Shown piece after piece: positions 1-9,146 of a stretch of DNA of 64,000 nucleotides. How positions within the stretch are numbered: the first letter of the stretch is position 1; each line of letters begins with the position of its first letter. The DNA lies in the NCBI RefSeq assembly GCF_027460265.1, contig NZ_JAPZBC010000001.1, positions 4,878,001 to 4,942,000 of the forward strand. Direction: 5' to 3'. This DNA comes from Streptomyces sp. WMMC940. Its GTDB lineage: Bacteria; Actinomycetota; Actinomycetes; Streptomycetales; Streptomycetaceae. The notes under the pieces were generated by a model. It did no database searches, was not told the origin of the DNA, and worked only from the letters and a program-made list of their open reading frames with translations. Both the position numbers and the translations under genes were made by a program.

Positions 1-260
1 AGGTGGCCGAGGTAGCGCGGGTGGTGGAAGTAGACCGCGTCGCGCAGGTACACCCGCTCCAGCTCGTCCAGTGCGGCGGAGGAGTCGCCGAGCGGCTGGT
101 CGAGGTCGACGGCGGCGATCGTCGGGGCCAGTTCGTCCGGGGTGACTCCCGTGAACGGGCGCCTTGTCGTGGCGAGTTTGTTCGCCACCCGCTCGACTCC
201 TTCGGTCACTGAGCTGCGGTAGAGCTCCGCCGTTGTGTCGTTGAGCAGGTGCGAGCGCAT
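1..260 (-). CDS. desA: DesA, lysine decarboxylase of desferrioxamine biosynthesis (N-terminal part only)
   Basis: Only the first 86 or so codons are inside the window; the gene runs off the left edge. The protein begins MRSHLLNDTT and reaches the HHPRYLGH stretch typical of the N-terminus of PLP-dependent group II decarboxylases. In Streptomyces DesA decarboxylates lysine to cadaverine, the first step of desferrioxamine synthesis in the cytoplasm. The PLP-binding lysine lies outside the window, so the assignment rests on this N-terminus and on context: desE and desF lie upstream on the same strand and an iron box sits about 80 bases before the ATG. Transcription is expected to rise when iron is scarce. 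Confidence 0.9.
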   Translation of the reverse strand, partial: MRSHLLNDTTAELYRSSVTEGVERVANKLATTRRPFTGVTPDELAPTIAAVDLDQPLGDSSAALDELERVYLRDAVYFHHPRYLGH

Positions 261-336
261 GGTGGGGGTCCTCCCGGTGCGGGGACGTGACGGGGCCGCC
301 CCCTGGGGCAGGAGCGGACGGTGGGACGGCTGGGAC

Positions 337-355
337 TTAGGTTAGCCTAACCTGA
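337..355. promoter_or_regulatory. Iron box (DmdR1/IdeR-type operator) upstream of desA
   Basis: The 19-base near-palindrome TTAGGTTAGCCTAACCTGA differs from the Streptomyces iron-box consensus TTAGGTTAGGCTAACCTAA family by only a few bases. Actinobacterial DtxR-type repressors (DmdR1, IdeR) bind such sites with Fe(II). It lies 77 bases upstream of the desA start and should overlap its promoter. A second copy precedes desE. Confidence 0.88.
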
Positions 356-443
356 ATTCTTGATTCCGTCCGCCCCTACTCCACGGAAAGGGCCGCGAGT
401 TGGCTCACATCCGGCCGGCCGTCCCGGAGGAGCGCACGGCGAC

Positions 444-473
444 GCGGCCCCGTCGGGGCGTCGACGGGGCCGC
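444..473 (-). terminator. Hairpin terminator between desF and the desA promoter
   Basis: The arms GCGGCCCCGTC (444-454) and GACGGGGCCGC (463-473) pair perfectly over 11 bp around an 8-base loop. It sits 35 bases past the desF stop and before the desA iron box, so it should end the desEF transcript and insulate desA. There is no strong U-tract, as is usual in Streptomyces. Confidence 0.7.
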
Positions 474-508
474 GGCCAACGGTGTGGGGCGGGACGGAAG
501 GCCCGGGC

Positions 509-1357
509 CTACGCGTCGTCGTCGGGCGACTCGCGCAGGGCGTCCTCACTGAGGCCCTTGCGCCAGTAGCCGACGAAGGTGACGCGGCGGCGGTCGAGTC
601 CGCGCTCGTTCACGAGATGGCGGCGCAGCGCCTTGACGGAGCCCGACTCGCCCGCGATCCAGGCGTACGGGGCGGAGCCGGCGAACTCGGCGGCGCGCAG
701 CGCCTCGACGGCCGGTGGCGCGCCCTCGTCCCGCACCAGCCAGGTGACGGTGGCGTCGGCCGCGGTCTCCGGCTCGCTCCGGTCACCGGTGTGCGGGACC
801 TCGATCCAGACCTGCGCGCGGATCCCGGCGGGCAGCCACTCCAGGATCGCCGAGGCGGCGGGCAGCGCGGTCTCGTCCGCCCAGATCACCACCGAGTCGG
901 CGTCCTCGGGCAGCCGGAAGCGCACCGCGGTGTTGTCGGCGAGCGCGGGCCCGAGGATCGTCACCCGGTCACCGACGGAGGCTTTCTGCGCCCAGCGGCA
1001 GGCCGGGCCGCCGTGCTCGTGGACGGCGAAGTCGATGTCCAGCTCGCCGTGTTCACCGGCGTCGGGGCGTTGCTCGCGAACCGTGTACGAGCGCATAACG
1101 GCCCGCTCGTCGTCCGGCAGGGCCCGCCAGGCGCCGAGCCGCGCGTACATGTCCTCCTCGCCGGGGAGCGGGATGACGGGTTCCTCCTGTCCCGGGTGCG
1201 GCAGGAAGAGCGAGAGCGACTGGTCGCGGCCGCCGGAGGCGAACCCTTCGAGGGCTTTGCCCCCGAAGGTGACCCGGATCAGCGACGGGCCGAGCCGCCG
1301 CGTCCGCACGACCTGGAGAGGGAAGAAACGGAACGGGGCGGCTGCGGCCGTCGGCAT
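509..1357 (-). CDS. desF: DesF, siderophore-interacting flavoprotein (ferrisiderophore reductase)
   Basis: A 282-residue protein of the siderophore-interacting protein (SIP/ViuB) family. It has an N-terminal FAD-binding beta-barrel (the RSYTVR segment near residue 88 is the usual FAD-binding motif) and a C-terminal NAD(P)H-binding SIP domain (region around WIAGESGSVKALRR). Members reduce ferric siderophore in the cytoplasm to release iron, here presumably ferrioxamine imported with DesE. The ATG lies four bases downstream of the desE TGA on the same strand, so the two genes are co-transcribed. Iron regulation comes from the box ahead of desE. Confidence 0.88.
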   Translation of the reverse strand: MPTAAAAPFRFFPLQVVRTRRLGPSLIRVTFGGKALEGFASGGRDQSLSLFLPHPGQEEPVIPLPGEEDMYARLGAWRALPDDERAVMRSYTVREQRPDAGEHGELDIDFAVHEHGGPACRWAQKASVGDRVTILGPALADNTAVRFRLPEDADSVVIWADETALPAASAILEWLPAGIRAQVWIEVPHTGDRSEPETAADATVTWLVRDEGAPPAVEALRAAEFAGSAPYAWIAGESGSVKALRRHLVNERGLDRRRVTFVGYWRKGLSEDALRESPDDDA

Positions 1358-1360
1358 GGG

Positions 1361-2401
1361 TCAGGCGACCTTCTTCGCGTTCTCGATGGCCTTGGCCAGG
1401 TCATCGAGGATCGGCGTGCACTTCTCGTACGAGTAGATCGGCTCGGTCACGCGCGGGACGACCTGTCCGGCCTTGACGGCGGGCAGCTGGGCCCAGGTCG
1501 GCTTGGACTTCAGGGTCTCGGGCTGGAGCGCCGAGGCGCGGTTGTCCATCATGATGATGTCGGCCTTGTACTTGTCGACGTTCTCCCAGCTGAGGCCCTC
1601 GAACCAGCCGCCGGCGTCGAGCTTGTCGGGCGTCACGAAGTTGACGCCGAGCTCCTTGAAGTAGAGCGTGTCGGTCGGCCGGGCCGGGGTGGAGACGTAG
1701 AACAGGTCGGCGCTCGCCGAGCCGATCAGCACCTTGATCTCGGGCTTGGCCTTCGCGGCGGCGCGCAGCCGGGCGGCGGCCTTCTCGAAGGCGGCCTTGG
1801 CGTCCGAGACCTTCTTGGTCCTGACGTCGGCGCCCAGGGACTCGGCCAGCTCGACGTGGCGCTGGAGGACCTTCGGCATCGAGTGGTCGGAGGCCCACAG
1901 GGCGACGCTCGGGGCCAGCTTCAGGATCTTGTCCTTGGACTGGTCCGGCACGTACCAGAGGGCGTCCTTCTCCCACATGTCGGTGATGAGCACGTCCGGC
2001 GCCAGGGCCGCGTACTGCTCGACGTTGAACTCCCCCCAGACGTTGCCGAGGACCTCGACCTTGTCGATGTCGAGGTCGCCCGCCTGGACGTCCGGCGTCT
2101 TGGTGCCCTTGGCCTTGTCCTCGACGTAGGTGGGGCCGAAGACGCCCTTCACCTCGATGCCGAAGTCGTGGAGCGCGGCCGCCATGCCGGTGAAGGCGAC
2201 GATGTTCTTCGGCGTGGCCTTGGTCTCGGCGACCTGGCCTCGGTCGTCCTTGAACTGCCAGGGGCCGGACTTCTTCGCGTCCGGGGCCGACTCGCCCTTG
2301 TCCTCGGAGCCGCAGGCGGAGAGGGCGGCGGTGAGGCCGAGAGCGCCGCCCGCGGCGAGCAGACCGCGACGGGTGAGTTGGGAAGCGCGGGCATGGGGCA
2401 T
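1361..2401 (-). CDS. desE: DesE, ferrioxamine-binding lipoprotein of an ABC importer
   Basis: A 346-residue periplasmic-binding-protein-like lipoprotein of the Fe-siderophore (FhuD/BtuF) family. The N-terminus carries a twin arginine at residues 11-12, a hydrophobic stretch and the lipobox LSAC with Cys30 as the lipidation site, so it should be exported and anchored on the outer face of the membrane. The rest is a helical-backbone two-lobe binding fold. In Streptomyces DesE captures ferrioxamine B/E for uptake. It is the first gene of the desEF operon, and its start is 55 bases from a near-perfect iron box. No permease or ATPase gene is adjacent, as usual for this locus. Confidence 0.92.
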   Translation of the reverse strand: MPHARASQLTRRGLLAAGGALGLTAALSACGSEDKGESAPDAKKSGPWQFKDDRGQVAETKATPKNIVAFTGMAAALHDFGIEVKGVFGPTYVEDKAKGTKTPDVQAGDLDIDKVEVLGNVWGEFNVEQYAALAPDVLITDMWEKDALWYVPDQSKDKILKLAPSVALWASDHSMPKVLQRHVELAESLGADVRTKKVSDAKAAFEKAAARLRAAAKAKPEIKVLIGSASADLFYVSTPARPTDTLYFKELGVNFVTPDKLDAGGWFEGLSWENVDKYKADIIMMDNRASALQPETLKSKPTWAQLPAVKAGQVVPRVTEPIYSYEKCTPILDDLAKAIENAKKVA

Positions 2402-2455
2402 GAAGGGTTCGCTTTCGGTGCGTGCCGGTGGGGGCGGCCTCGAGCAAAGTCGAAG

Positions 2456-2474
2456 GTAGGTTAGCCTAACCTCA
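2456..2474. promoter_or_regulatory. Iron box upstream of desE
   Basis: GTAGGTTAGCCTAACCTCA contains a perfect central palindrome AGGTTAGCCTAACCT. This is the same operator type as the one ahead of desA and it explains co-ordinate iron repression of desEF and desA. It lies 55 bases upstream of the desE ATG. Confidence 0.88.
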
Positions 2475-2571
2475 GATCTTGTCGAGAGGTCGCCCCCACG
2501 TGACGCTGATCACCGCGCCGCGAGCAGGGCCCGCGACGGCGGGCAGGGCACCGCCGGACGGCCCGTGGGGC

Positions 2572-3738
2572 CTACGACTGCAGCCCCAACTCGCGGGCGA
2601 CCAGCATGCGCTGCACCTCGCTCGTACCCTCGCCGATCTCCAGGATCTTGGAGTCGCGCCACATACGGGCCACCGGGTACTCGTTCATGAAGCCGTACCC
2701 GCCGTGGATCTGCGTGGCGTCACGGGCGTTGTCGACGGCCACCGTCGAGGAGTACAGCTTCGCCAGCGCCGCCTCCTTCTTGAACGGCTCGCCGAGGACG
2801 AGCCGCGACGCCGCGTCCCGCCAGCCGATCCGGGCCATGTGCGCCCGCATCTCCATGTCGGCGATCTTGAACTGGATGGCCTGGTTGTCGCCGATCGGGC
2901 GGCCGAAGGCGTGGCGCTCCCTGGCGTACTTCACGGACTCGTCGACACAGCCCTGCGCCAGACCCGTGGCGAGCGCGGCGATGGCGATCCGGCCCTCGTC
3001 GAGGATGCGCAGGAACTGGGCGTAGCCCCGGCCCTCTTCGCCCAGCAGGTTCGCGAAGGGGACGCGGACGTCGGAGAACGACAGCTCACGGGTGTCCGAG
3101 GCGTTCCACCCGACCTTCGAGTACGGGGCGGCGACGGTGAAGCCGGGCGTGCCCGACGGGACGATGATGGAGGAGATCAGCGGCTTGCCCGTGTCCGTGC
3201 GGCCGGTGACGGCGGTGACCGTGACCAGGCCCGTGATGTCGGTGCCGGAGTTGGTGATGAAGCACTTGGAGCCGTTGATCACCCACTCGCCGGTCGACTC
3301 GTCGCGCACGGCCGTGGTCTTCGTGCCGCCCGCGTCCGAGCCGGCGTCCGGCTCGGTCAGCCCGAAGGCGCCGAGGATCTCACCGGAGCAGAGCCGGGGC
3401 AGCCACTCCCGCTTCTGCTCCTCGGTGCCGAACCGGAAGACCGGCATGGCACCGAGCGAGACCCCGGCCTCCAGGGTGATGGCGACGGAGGAGTCGACGC
3501 GGGCCAGCTCCTCCAGGGCGATGCCGAGGGCGAGGTAGTCCCCGCCCATCCCGCCGTACTCCTCGGGGAAGGGCAGGCCGAACAGGCCCATCCGGCCCAT
3601 CTCGCGGACGATCTCGTACGGGAACTCGTGCCGCTCGTAGAAGTCGCCGATCTTGGGGGCGACGACGTCGTGGGCGAACTCCTCGACGGTGCGGCGCAGT
3701 TCCTCGTGCTCGGGGGCGAGGCGGTGGTCGAGCGACAT
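2572..3738 (-). CDS. acdH: Acyl-CoA dehydrogenase (AcdH-like)
   Basis: A 388-residue FAD-dependent acyl-CoA dehydrogenase of full family length, starting MSLDHRLAPE. It has the usual N-terminal helical, middle beta and C-terminal helical domains. The flavin/substrate motif GLTEPDAGSDAGG is present, and the end carries GEGTSEVQR, where the Glu occupies the catalytic-base position of short/medium-chain enzymes. True isovaleryl-CoA dehydrogenases normally have their base elsewhere, so substrate choice is open. From memory the S. coelicolor gene at this locus is acdH, linked to branched-chain amino acid breakdown. It is the last gene of the four-gene operon, two bases after the lyase stop. Confidence 0.88.
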   Translation of the reverse strand: MSLDHRLAPEHEELRRTVEEFAHDVVAPKIGDFYERHEFPYEIVREMGRMGLFGLPFPEEYGGMGGDYLALGIALEELARVDSSVAITLEAGVSLGAMPVFRFGTEEQKREWLPRLCSGEILGAFGLTEPDAGSDAGGTKTTAVRDESTGEWVINGSKCFITNSGTDITGLVTVTAVTGRTDTGKPLISSIIVPSGTPGFTVAAPYSKVGWNASDTRELSFSDVRVPFANLLGEEGRGYAQFLRILDEGRIAIAALATGLAQGCVDESVKYARERHAFGRPIGDNQAIQFKIADMEMRAHMARIGWRDAASRLVLGEPFKKEAALAKLYSSTVAVDNARDATQIHGGYGFMNEYPVARMWRDSKILEIGEGTSEVQRMLVARELGLQS

Positions 3739-3740
3739 GG

Positions 3741-4694
3741 CTAGGACTCCTTGTGGGAAGCCGTGCCCGCGAGGGCGCGAACGGTGCGTGAAGGGCTGGG
3801 ACGGCCCAGCCGCTCGGCCATCCACACGCTCGTGGCGGTGAGCCGGCCGAGGTCGACCCCGGTCTCGATGCCGAGGCCGTGGAGCATCCACACGAGGTCT
3901 TCGGTGGCGAGGTTCCCGGTGGCGCTCTTCGCGTACGGGCAGCCGCCGAGGCCGCCCGAGGAGGCGTCGACGGTGGTGACGCCGTGCTGGAGCGCCGCGA
4001 GGGTGTTGGCCAGTGCCTGGCCGTAGGTGTCGTGGAAGTGCACCCCGATGGCGTTGGTGGGCACACCCTCCTCGTTCAACCGGGCCAGCAGCGCCTGGAC
4101 GTGGCCCGGGGTGGCCACGCCGATGGTGTCGCCGAGGCTCAGCTCGTCGCAGCCCAGGTCCATCAGCCGCCGGGCCACGCGGACGACCTGGTGGACGGGA
4201 ACCGCGCCCTCCCACGGGTCGCCGAAGCACATCGAGAGATAACCGCGGACATGGACCTTGTCCGCCTTCGCCCGGGCCACCACGGGCTCGAACATGGCCA
4301 GTGACTCCTCGACCGTGCGGTTGAGGTTGCGCGCCGCGAAGGTCTCCGTCGCCGACGCGAAGACGGCGATCCGCCGCGCGCCCAGGGCGAGGGCACGGTC
4401 GAGCCCGCGCTCGTTCGGCACGAGGACCGGCAGGGCCACGCCCCCGATGTCCGCGAGCCGCGGGAACAGGTCCTCGGCGTCCGCCAGTTGGGGAACCCAC
4501 TTGGGATGGACGAAGCTGGTCGCCTCGACCGTCGTCAGTCCGGCCCCGGCGAGACGGTGGACGAACTCCGCCTTCACCTCGGTCGGGACGACCTCCTTCT
4601 CGTTCTGCAGCCCGTCACGGGGCCCGACCTCGTGGATCCGCACCCGGGGCGGCAGACCGGTGACGGGCACCTCCATCGGCAGTCCCTCGGTCAT
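3741..4694 (-). CDS. Hydroxymethylglutaryl-CoA lyase
   Basis: A 317-residue HMGL-like TIM barrel that cleaves 3-hydroxy-3-methylglutaryl-CoA to acetoacetate and acetyl-CoA. The start of the barrel carries [12 protein letters not shown] with the metal-binding Asp and catalytic Arg. Later come [10 protein letters not shown] (two metal-ligand His) and the Cys-bearing loop [15 protein letters not shown]. Length and motifs are normal. The first ATG (4694) overlaps the stop of the upstream carboxylase gene by four bases; MEVPV at residue 7 is an alternative start. It performs the last step of leucine degradation in the liu-type operon. Confidence 0.92.
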   Translation of the reverse strand: MTEGLPMEVPVTGLPPRVRIHEVGPRDGLQNEKEVVPTEVKAEFVHRLAGAGLTTVEATSFVHPKWVPQLADAEDLFPRLADIGGVALPVLVPNERGLDRALALGARRIAVFASATETFAARNLNRTVEESLAMFEPVVARAKADKVHVRGYLSMCFGDPWEGAVPVHQVVRVARRLMDLGCDELSLGDTIGVATPGHVQALLARLNEEGVPTNAIGVHFHDTYGQALANTLAALQHGVTTVDASSGGLGGCPYAKSATGNLATEDLVWMLHGLGIETGVDLGRLTATSVWMAERLGRPSPSRTVRALAGTASHKES

Positions 4695-6706
4695 GCCGTG
4701 TCCTCCTTGCCCTCGTCGTGCGGGGCGACGACGGCCAGGACCTGGTCCATGACGACGGTCGTCCCCGGGGCGACGTCCAGTTCGGTGACGGTCCCGGCGT
4801 GCGGGGCGGAGATGACGTGCTCCATCTTCATCGCCTCCACGACGAGCAGGCTCTGGCCCGCGTCGACCTCGTCCCCGACCGCCACCTTCACGACCGTGAC
4901 GGTGCCGGGCATCGGCGCGGCGAGCGTGTCGGCGCCCTGCCGGGCCGCCCCGCTCAGGCTCGCGGCGACCGGGTCGTGGTCCTGGACGTACCAGGAGTCG
5001 CCCTCCCGGCCGAGCCAGGTCCCGCCGGGAGCGGTGGCGTGGTGGAAGGTGTGGGTGAGGCCGTCGGTCTCGACCGTGACCGTCGCCGCGCCCGCGGCCG
5101 GGGCGGTGTCCTTCGCGCGCCGGACGTGCCGGACGGGCAGCCCGTCCAGCACGGCCTCGGAGCCGCGCAGCCGGACCTCCACCGGGTCGTGGCCCGGCAC
5201 CCGGAAGTGGTGGACGGTCCAGGCGCGTTCACCGCCGAGACGCCAGCCGCCGGGGACGGAGAACGGGTCCGTCCAGCCGGACGCGTCCACCGGCGCGGGC
5301 GCCTCCCGCAGCAGCGCGGCGGCGGCGTACACCTCCGCCGGGACCTCGCCGTCGACGAGGGAGTCCGCCTCCCGCTCGACGAGGCCCGTGTCCAGGTCTC
5401 CCGCCACCACCTCGGGGTGGTCGAGCAGCCGGCGCAGGAATCCCGCGTTCGTCGGCACGCCCAGGGTGACGTTGTCCGCCAGGGCCGCACGCAGCTTGCG
5501 CAGCGCGGTCGCGCGGTCGGGGCCGTACGCGATGACCTTCGACAGCATCGGGTCGTAGAGGCTGGAGACCTCCGTGCCCTCGCTGAGACCCGAGTCGGTG
5601 CGCACCCCGTCGCCCCGGGGCTCGCTCAGGGCGAGGACCGTGCCGCCCGACGGCAGGAAGCCGCGGGCGGGGTCCTCCGCGCAGACGCGGGCCTCGACCG
5701 CGTGGCCGGTGAGCTCGATGTCCTTCTGGCCGAAGGGCAGTTCCTCGCCCGCGGCCACCCGCAGCTGCCACTCCACCAGGTCCAGGCCGGTGATGAGCTC
5801 GGTCACCGGGTGCTCGACCTGGAGCCGGGTGTTCATCTCCATGAAGTAGTACGAGGACGGGTCGCCGCCGGGGACGATGAACTCGACCGTGCCCGCGCCC
5901 CGGTAGCCGCAGGACCGGGCCGCCTGGACCGCTGCCTCGCCCATCGCCGCGCGGATCTCCTCGTCCAGCAGGACGGAGGGCGCCTCCTCGATGATCTTCT
6001 GGTGGCGGCGCTGGAGGGAGCACTCGCGCTCGCCGAGGTGCACCACGTTGCCGTGGCCGTCCGCGAGGACCTGGATCTCGATGTGGCGGGGACGGTCGAT
6101 CCACCGCTCCACCAGCAGGGTGTCGTCGCCGAACGACGCGCGTGCCTCCCGCCGGGCGGCCGCGATCTCCTCCAGCAGGGCCGACTCCACTCGGGTCAGC
6201 CGCATGCCCTTGCCGCCGCCGCCCGCCGAGGGCTTCAGCAGGACCGGCATGCCGATCTCCCGGGCGGCCTCGGCGAGTTGGTCGTCGGTGAGCCCCGAGC
6301 CGGAGGAACCCGGTACGACCGGGACCCCGGCCGCCCGCACGGTCTCCTTGGCGCGGATCTTGTCGCCCATCAGGGAGATGGCGTCGGCGGGGGGCCCGAT
6401 GAACACCAGGCCCGCCTCCTCGCAGGCGCGCGCGAACCCCGCGTTCTCCGCGAGGAAGCCGTAGCCCGGGTGGACCGCCTGGGCACCGGACCGGCGGGCC
6501 GCCTCCAGCAGCCGCTCCACGGAGAGATAGCTCTCGGCGGCGGGCGCCGGGCCGAGCCGGACGGCGGTGTCCGCCTCGCGGACGTGCCGGGCGTCGGCGT
6601 CGGCGTCGCTGAACACGGCGACCGAGCGGACACCGAGGGCGCGCAGCGTACGGATGACGCGGACCGCGATCTCGCCTCGGTTGGCAACCAGAACGGTGTC
6701 GAACAT
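4691..6706 (-). CDS. Acyl-CoA carboxylase alpha subunit (biotin carboxylase plus BCCP), methylcrotonyl-CoA carboxylase type
   Basis: A 671-residue protein: biotin carboxylase domain (residues 1 to about 450, starting [17 protein letters not shown]-grasp loop GGGGKGM, catalytic region [14 protein letters not shown]), a BT/linker region, and a C-terminal biotinyl domain with EAMKMEH where Lys627 is the biotinylation site. It carboxylates biotin with ATP and bicarbonate. Context (HMG-CoA lyase, AcdH and a dedicated beta subunit) points to 3-methylcrotonyl-CoA as substrate, although the Streptomyces genes are often labelled acetyl/propionyl-CoA carboxylase. The start was chosen at the conserved MFDTVL; the reading frame is open further upstream. 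Confidence 0.92.
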   Translation of the reverse strand: MFDTVLVANRGEIAVRVIRTLRALGVRSVAVFSDADADARHVREADTAVRLGPAPAAESYLSVERLLEAARRSGAQAVHPGYGFLAENAGFARACEEAGLVFIGPPADAISLMGDKIRAKETVRAAGVPVVPGSSGSGLTDDQLAEAAREIGMPVLLKPSAGGGGKGMRLTRVESALLEEIAAARREARASFGDDTLLVERWIDRPRHIEIQVLADGHGNVVHLGERECSLQRRHQKIIEEAPSVLLDEEIRAAMGEAAVQAARSCGYRGAGTVEFIVPGGDPSSYYFMEMNTRLQVEHPVTELITGLDLVEWQLRVAAGEELPFGQKDIELTGHAVEARVCAEDPARGFLPSGGTVLALSEPRGDGVRTDSGLSEGTEVSSLYDPMLSKVIAYGPDRATALRKLRAALADNVTLGVPTNAGFLRRLLDHPEVVAGDLDTGLVEREADSLVDGEVPAEVYAAAALLREAPAPVDASGWTDPFSVPGGWRLGGERAWTVHHFRVPGHDPVEVRLRGSEAVLDGLPVRHVRRAKDTAPAAGAATVTVETDGLTHTFHHATAPGGTWLGREGDSWYVQDHDPVAASLSGAARQGADTLAAPMPGTVTVVKVAVGDEVDAGQSLLVVEAMKMEHVISAPHAGTVTELDVAPGTTVVMDQVLAVVAPHDEGKEDTA

Positions 6707-6735
6707 CCGCTGTCCTTCGAACGTCACAGTGGTCC

Positions 6736-8367
6736 TCACATCCGGAATACGCCGAAGCCGGGCGCCGAGGCGTCCCTCTCGGGCAGCGGGGCGTTGGCAC
6801 AGGCGGTCAGGGCGAGCCCCAGTACCTGCCGGGTCTCCAGCGGGTCGATCACCCCGTCGTCCCACAGCCGGGCCGTGGCGTAGTACGCGTTGCCCTGCTG
6901 CTCGTACTGGGCGCGGATCGGGTCCTTGAACGCCTCCTCCGCATCGGCGGGCCACTCCTCGCCGCGCGCCTCCAACTGGTCCCGCTTGACGGTGGCCAGC
7001 ACGGACGCGGCCTGCTCGCCCCCCATCACCGAGATCTTGGCGTTGGGCCACATCCACAGGAAGCGGGGTGAATAGGCGCGACCGCACATGGAGTAGTTGC
7101 CCGCGCCGTACGAGCCGCCGACGACGACGGTCAGCTTCGGCACCCGGGTGCAGGCCACGGCCGTGACCATCTTGGCGCCGTGCTTGGCGATGCCGCCCGC
7201 CTCGTAGTCCTTGCCCACCATGAAGCCGGAGATGTTCTGCAGGAACAGCAGGGGGATGCCCCGCTGGTCGCACAGCTCGATGAAATGGGCGCCCTTCTGG
7301 GCCGATTCGGCGAACAGGATGCCGTTGTTGGCCACGATGCCGACCGGGTGGCCGTGGATCCGGGCGAAGCCGGTGACCAGCGTCGTGCCGAACTCCGCCT
7401 TGAACTCGGCGAAGCGGGAGCCGTCCGTGATGCGGGCGATGATCTCCCGGACGTCGTACGGGGTGCGGGAGTCCACCGGCACCGCCCCGTACAGCCCGAA
7501 CGGGTCCGCCTTGGGCTCCTCGACGGGCTCCACCGACCAGGGGAGCGGCCCGCGCCCGGGGAGGGTGGACACGATGTTCCGCACGATCCTCAGCGCGTGC
7601 GCGTCGTTCTCCGCGAGGTGGTCCGTGACGCCGGAGACCCGGGAGTGGACCTCGCCGCCGCCCAGCTCCTCGGCCGTGACGACCTCACCGGTCGCGGCCT
7701 TCACCAGCGGCGGGCCGCCGAGGAAGATCGTGCCCTGGTTCCGCACGATCACGGCCTCGTCGCTCATCGCGGGGACGTACGCGCCGCCGGCCGTGCAGGA
7801 GCCGAGCACCGCCGCGATCTGCGGGACGCGCGCCGCGGAGAGCCTCGCCTGGTTGTAGAAGATCCGGCCGAAGTGCTCGCGGTCGGGGAAGACCTCGTCC
7901 TGCATCGGCAGGAAGGCGCCGCCCGAGTCGACCAGGTAGACGCACGGCAGCCGGTTCTCCAGGGCCACCTCCTGGGCGCGCAGGTGCTTCTTCACCGTCA
8001 TCGGGTAGTAGGTGCCGCCCTTGACCGTGGCGTCGTTGGCGACGACGACGACCTCGCGGCCGCCGACCCGGCCGATGCCGGCGATCACCCCGGCCGCCGG
8101 GGCCTGCCCGTCGTACATGCCGTCGGCCGCGAGGGGCGCCAGCTCCAGGAAGGGCGAGCCCTGGTCCAGGAGCGTGTCCACCCGGTCGCGCGGCAGCAGC
8201 TTCCCGCGCGCGGTGTGGCGCGCCCGGGCCTTCTCCCCGCCGCCGAGCCGGGCCGCCGCCAGCTTCGCGCGCAGGGTGTCGGCCAGGGCGTGGTGCGCCG
8301 CCTCGTTGGCCTGCCAGGCGTCCGAGGCGGGATCTTCCGCACTCGTCAGCACAGGTGCTTGCCGCAT
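6736..8367 (-). CDS. Acyl-CoA carboxylase beta subunit (carboxyltransferase), methylcrotonyl-CoA carboxylase type
   Basis: A 543-residue carboxyltransferase with N and C crotonase-like halves. [17 protein letters not shown] and [14 protein letters not shown] are the oxyanion-hole/acyl-CoA segments of the two halves. The [16 protein letters not shown] segment is typical of methylcrotonyl-CoA carboxylase beta chains. It moves CO2 from carboxybiotin of the neighbouring alpha subunit to methylcrotonyl-CoA. It is the first gene of the operon; the alpha subunit starts 29 bases after its stop. It is divergent from the TetR gene, with both operators lying between them. Confidence 0.92.
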   Translation of the reverse strand: MRQAPVLTSAEDPASDAWQANEAAHHALADTLRAKLAAARLGGGEKARARHTARGKLLPRDRVDTLLDQGSPFLELAPLAADGMYDGQAPAAGVIAGIGRVGGREVVVVANDATVKGGTYYPMTVKKHLRAQEVALENRLPCVYLVDSGGAFLPMQDEVFPDREHFGRIFYNQARLSAARVPQIAAVLGSCTAGGAYVPAMSDEAVIVRNQGTIFLGGPPLVKAATGEVVTAEELGGGEVHSRVSGVTDHLAENDAHALRIVRNIVSTLPGRGPLPWSVEPVEEPKADPFGLYGAVPVDSRTPYDVREIIARITDGSRFAEFKAEFGTTLVTGFARIHGHPVGIVANNGILFAESAQKGAHFIELCDQRGIPLLFLQNISGFMVGKDYEAGGIAKHGAKMVTAVACTRVPKLTVVVGGSYGAGNYSMCGRAYSPRFLWMWPNAKISVMGGEQAASVLATVKRDQLEARGEEWPADAEEAFKDPIRAQYEQQGNAYYATARLWDDGVIDPLETRQVLGLALTACANAPLPERDASAPGFGVFRM

Positions 8368-8399
8368 CGTGTCGTGCCCCCTGTCAGAGCATCGTTCGT

Positions 8400-8415
8400 G
8401 TTAATGGGCGTTAAC
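8400..8415. promoter_or_regulatory. Candidate TetR operator, distal copy
   Basis: GTTAATGGGCGTTAAC has half-sites GTTAA and TTAAC in inverted orientation. It shares outer half-sites with the stronger site 29 bases to the right. It is closer to the carboxylase operon start (8367) and probably overlaps that promoter. Confidence 0.55.
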
Positions 8416-8428
8416 CCACGCCGTCCAG

Positions 8429-8444
8429 GTTAACGATCGCTAAC
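8429..8444. promoter_or_regulatory. Candidate TetR operator, proximal copy
   Basis: GTTAACGATCGCTAAC is palindromic at 14 of 16 positions, a typical TetR-family operator. It lies 23 bases before the regulator ATG, in the shared divergent promoter region, so autoregulation plus control of the catabolic operon is expected. The AT-rich half-sites stand out against the GC-rich surroundings. Confidence 0.65.
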
Positions 8445-8466
8445 AGCCTTGTCTAGAATCAGTGGC

Positions 8467-9057
8467 ATGAGCACCAGGACCGACGCTCCGACCCGTCGCG
8501 AGCAGATCCTCAAGGAGGCCGCGCGCCTCTTCGCCGAGCGCGGCTTCCACGGCGTCGGAGTCGACGAGATAGGCGCCGCCGTCGGTATCAGCGGCCCCGG
8601 GCTGTACCGCCACTTCCCCGGCAAGGACGCGATGCTCGCCGAGCTGCTGGTCGGCATCTCCGGCCGGCTCCTGGACGGCGGCAGGCGTCGGGTCGCCGAG
8701 GCGGACGGCGCCCCCGAGCAGGTGCTCTCCTCGCTCATCGACGGGCACATCGACTTCGCCCTCGACGACCGCCCGCTGATCACCCTCCACGACCGGGAGC
8801 TGGACCGGCTGCGGGACAGCGACCGCAAGCTGGTCCGCCAGCTCCAGCGCCAGTACGTCGAACTGTGGGTGGACGTGGTCCGCAAGCTGCACCCGGGGAC
8901 CGGCGAGGGCCAGGTCCGGGCGGCCGTCCACGCCGTCTTCGGCCTGCTGAACTCCACCCCGCACCTGGGCTCGTACGGCAACGGGCTGCCGGGCCGCGCG
9001 GCCATGGAGGACCTGCTGCGCAAGCTCGCCCACGGGGCGCTCGCATCGTTGTCGTAG
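8467..9057 (+). CDS. TetR-family regulator of the acyl-CoA carboxylase operon
   Basis: A 196-residue TetR protein. The N-terminal helix-turn-helix spans roughly residues 10-55 (REQILKEAARLFAERGF, then GISGPGLYRHFPGKDAML), followed by an all-helical ligand domain with two Trp/His-containing helices. The ATG at 8467 is preferred over an in-frame TTG 18 bases upstream because it places the HTH at the usual distance. It is divergent from the leucine-type catabolic operon, with two palindromes in between, so an acyl-CoA responsive local repressor is the natural inference. Confidence 0.88.
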   Translation: MSTRTDAPTRREQILKEAARLFAERGFHGVGVDEIGAAVGISGPGLYRHFPGKDAMLAELLVGISGRLLDGGRRRVAEADGAPEQVLSSLIDGHIDFALDDRPLITLHDRELDRLRDSDRKLVRQLQRQYVELWVDVVRKLHPGTGEGQVRAAVHAVFGLLNSTPHLGSYGNGLPGRAAMEDLLRKLAHGALASLS

Positions 9058-9146
9058 GGGATGGCCCCCGGCGGCCGGCGGCGTCCCGGGTGTCCGGCCA
9101 TCGGGACGCCGGGCACGCTCCGCACACCTGGCGGCACAATGGGCGC

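Noticed and set aside
482..2464. A 660-codon plus-strand frame opposite desEF
   Set aside because: desE and desF on the minus strand have signal peptide, lipobox and domain motifs; the plus frame has none.
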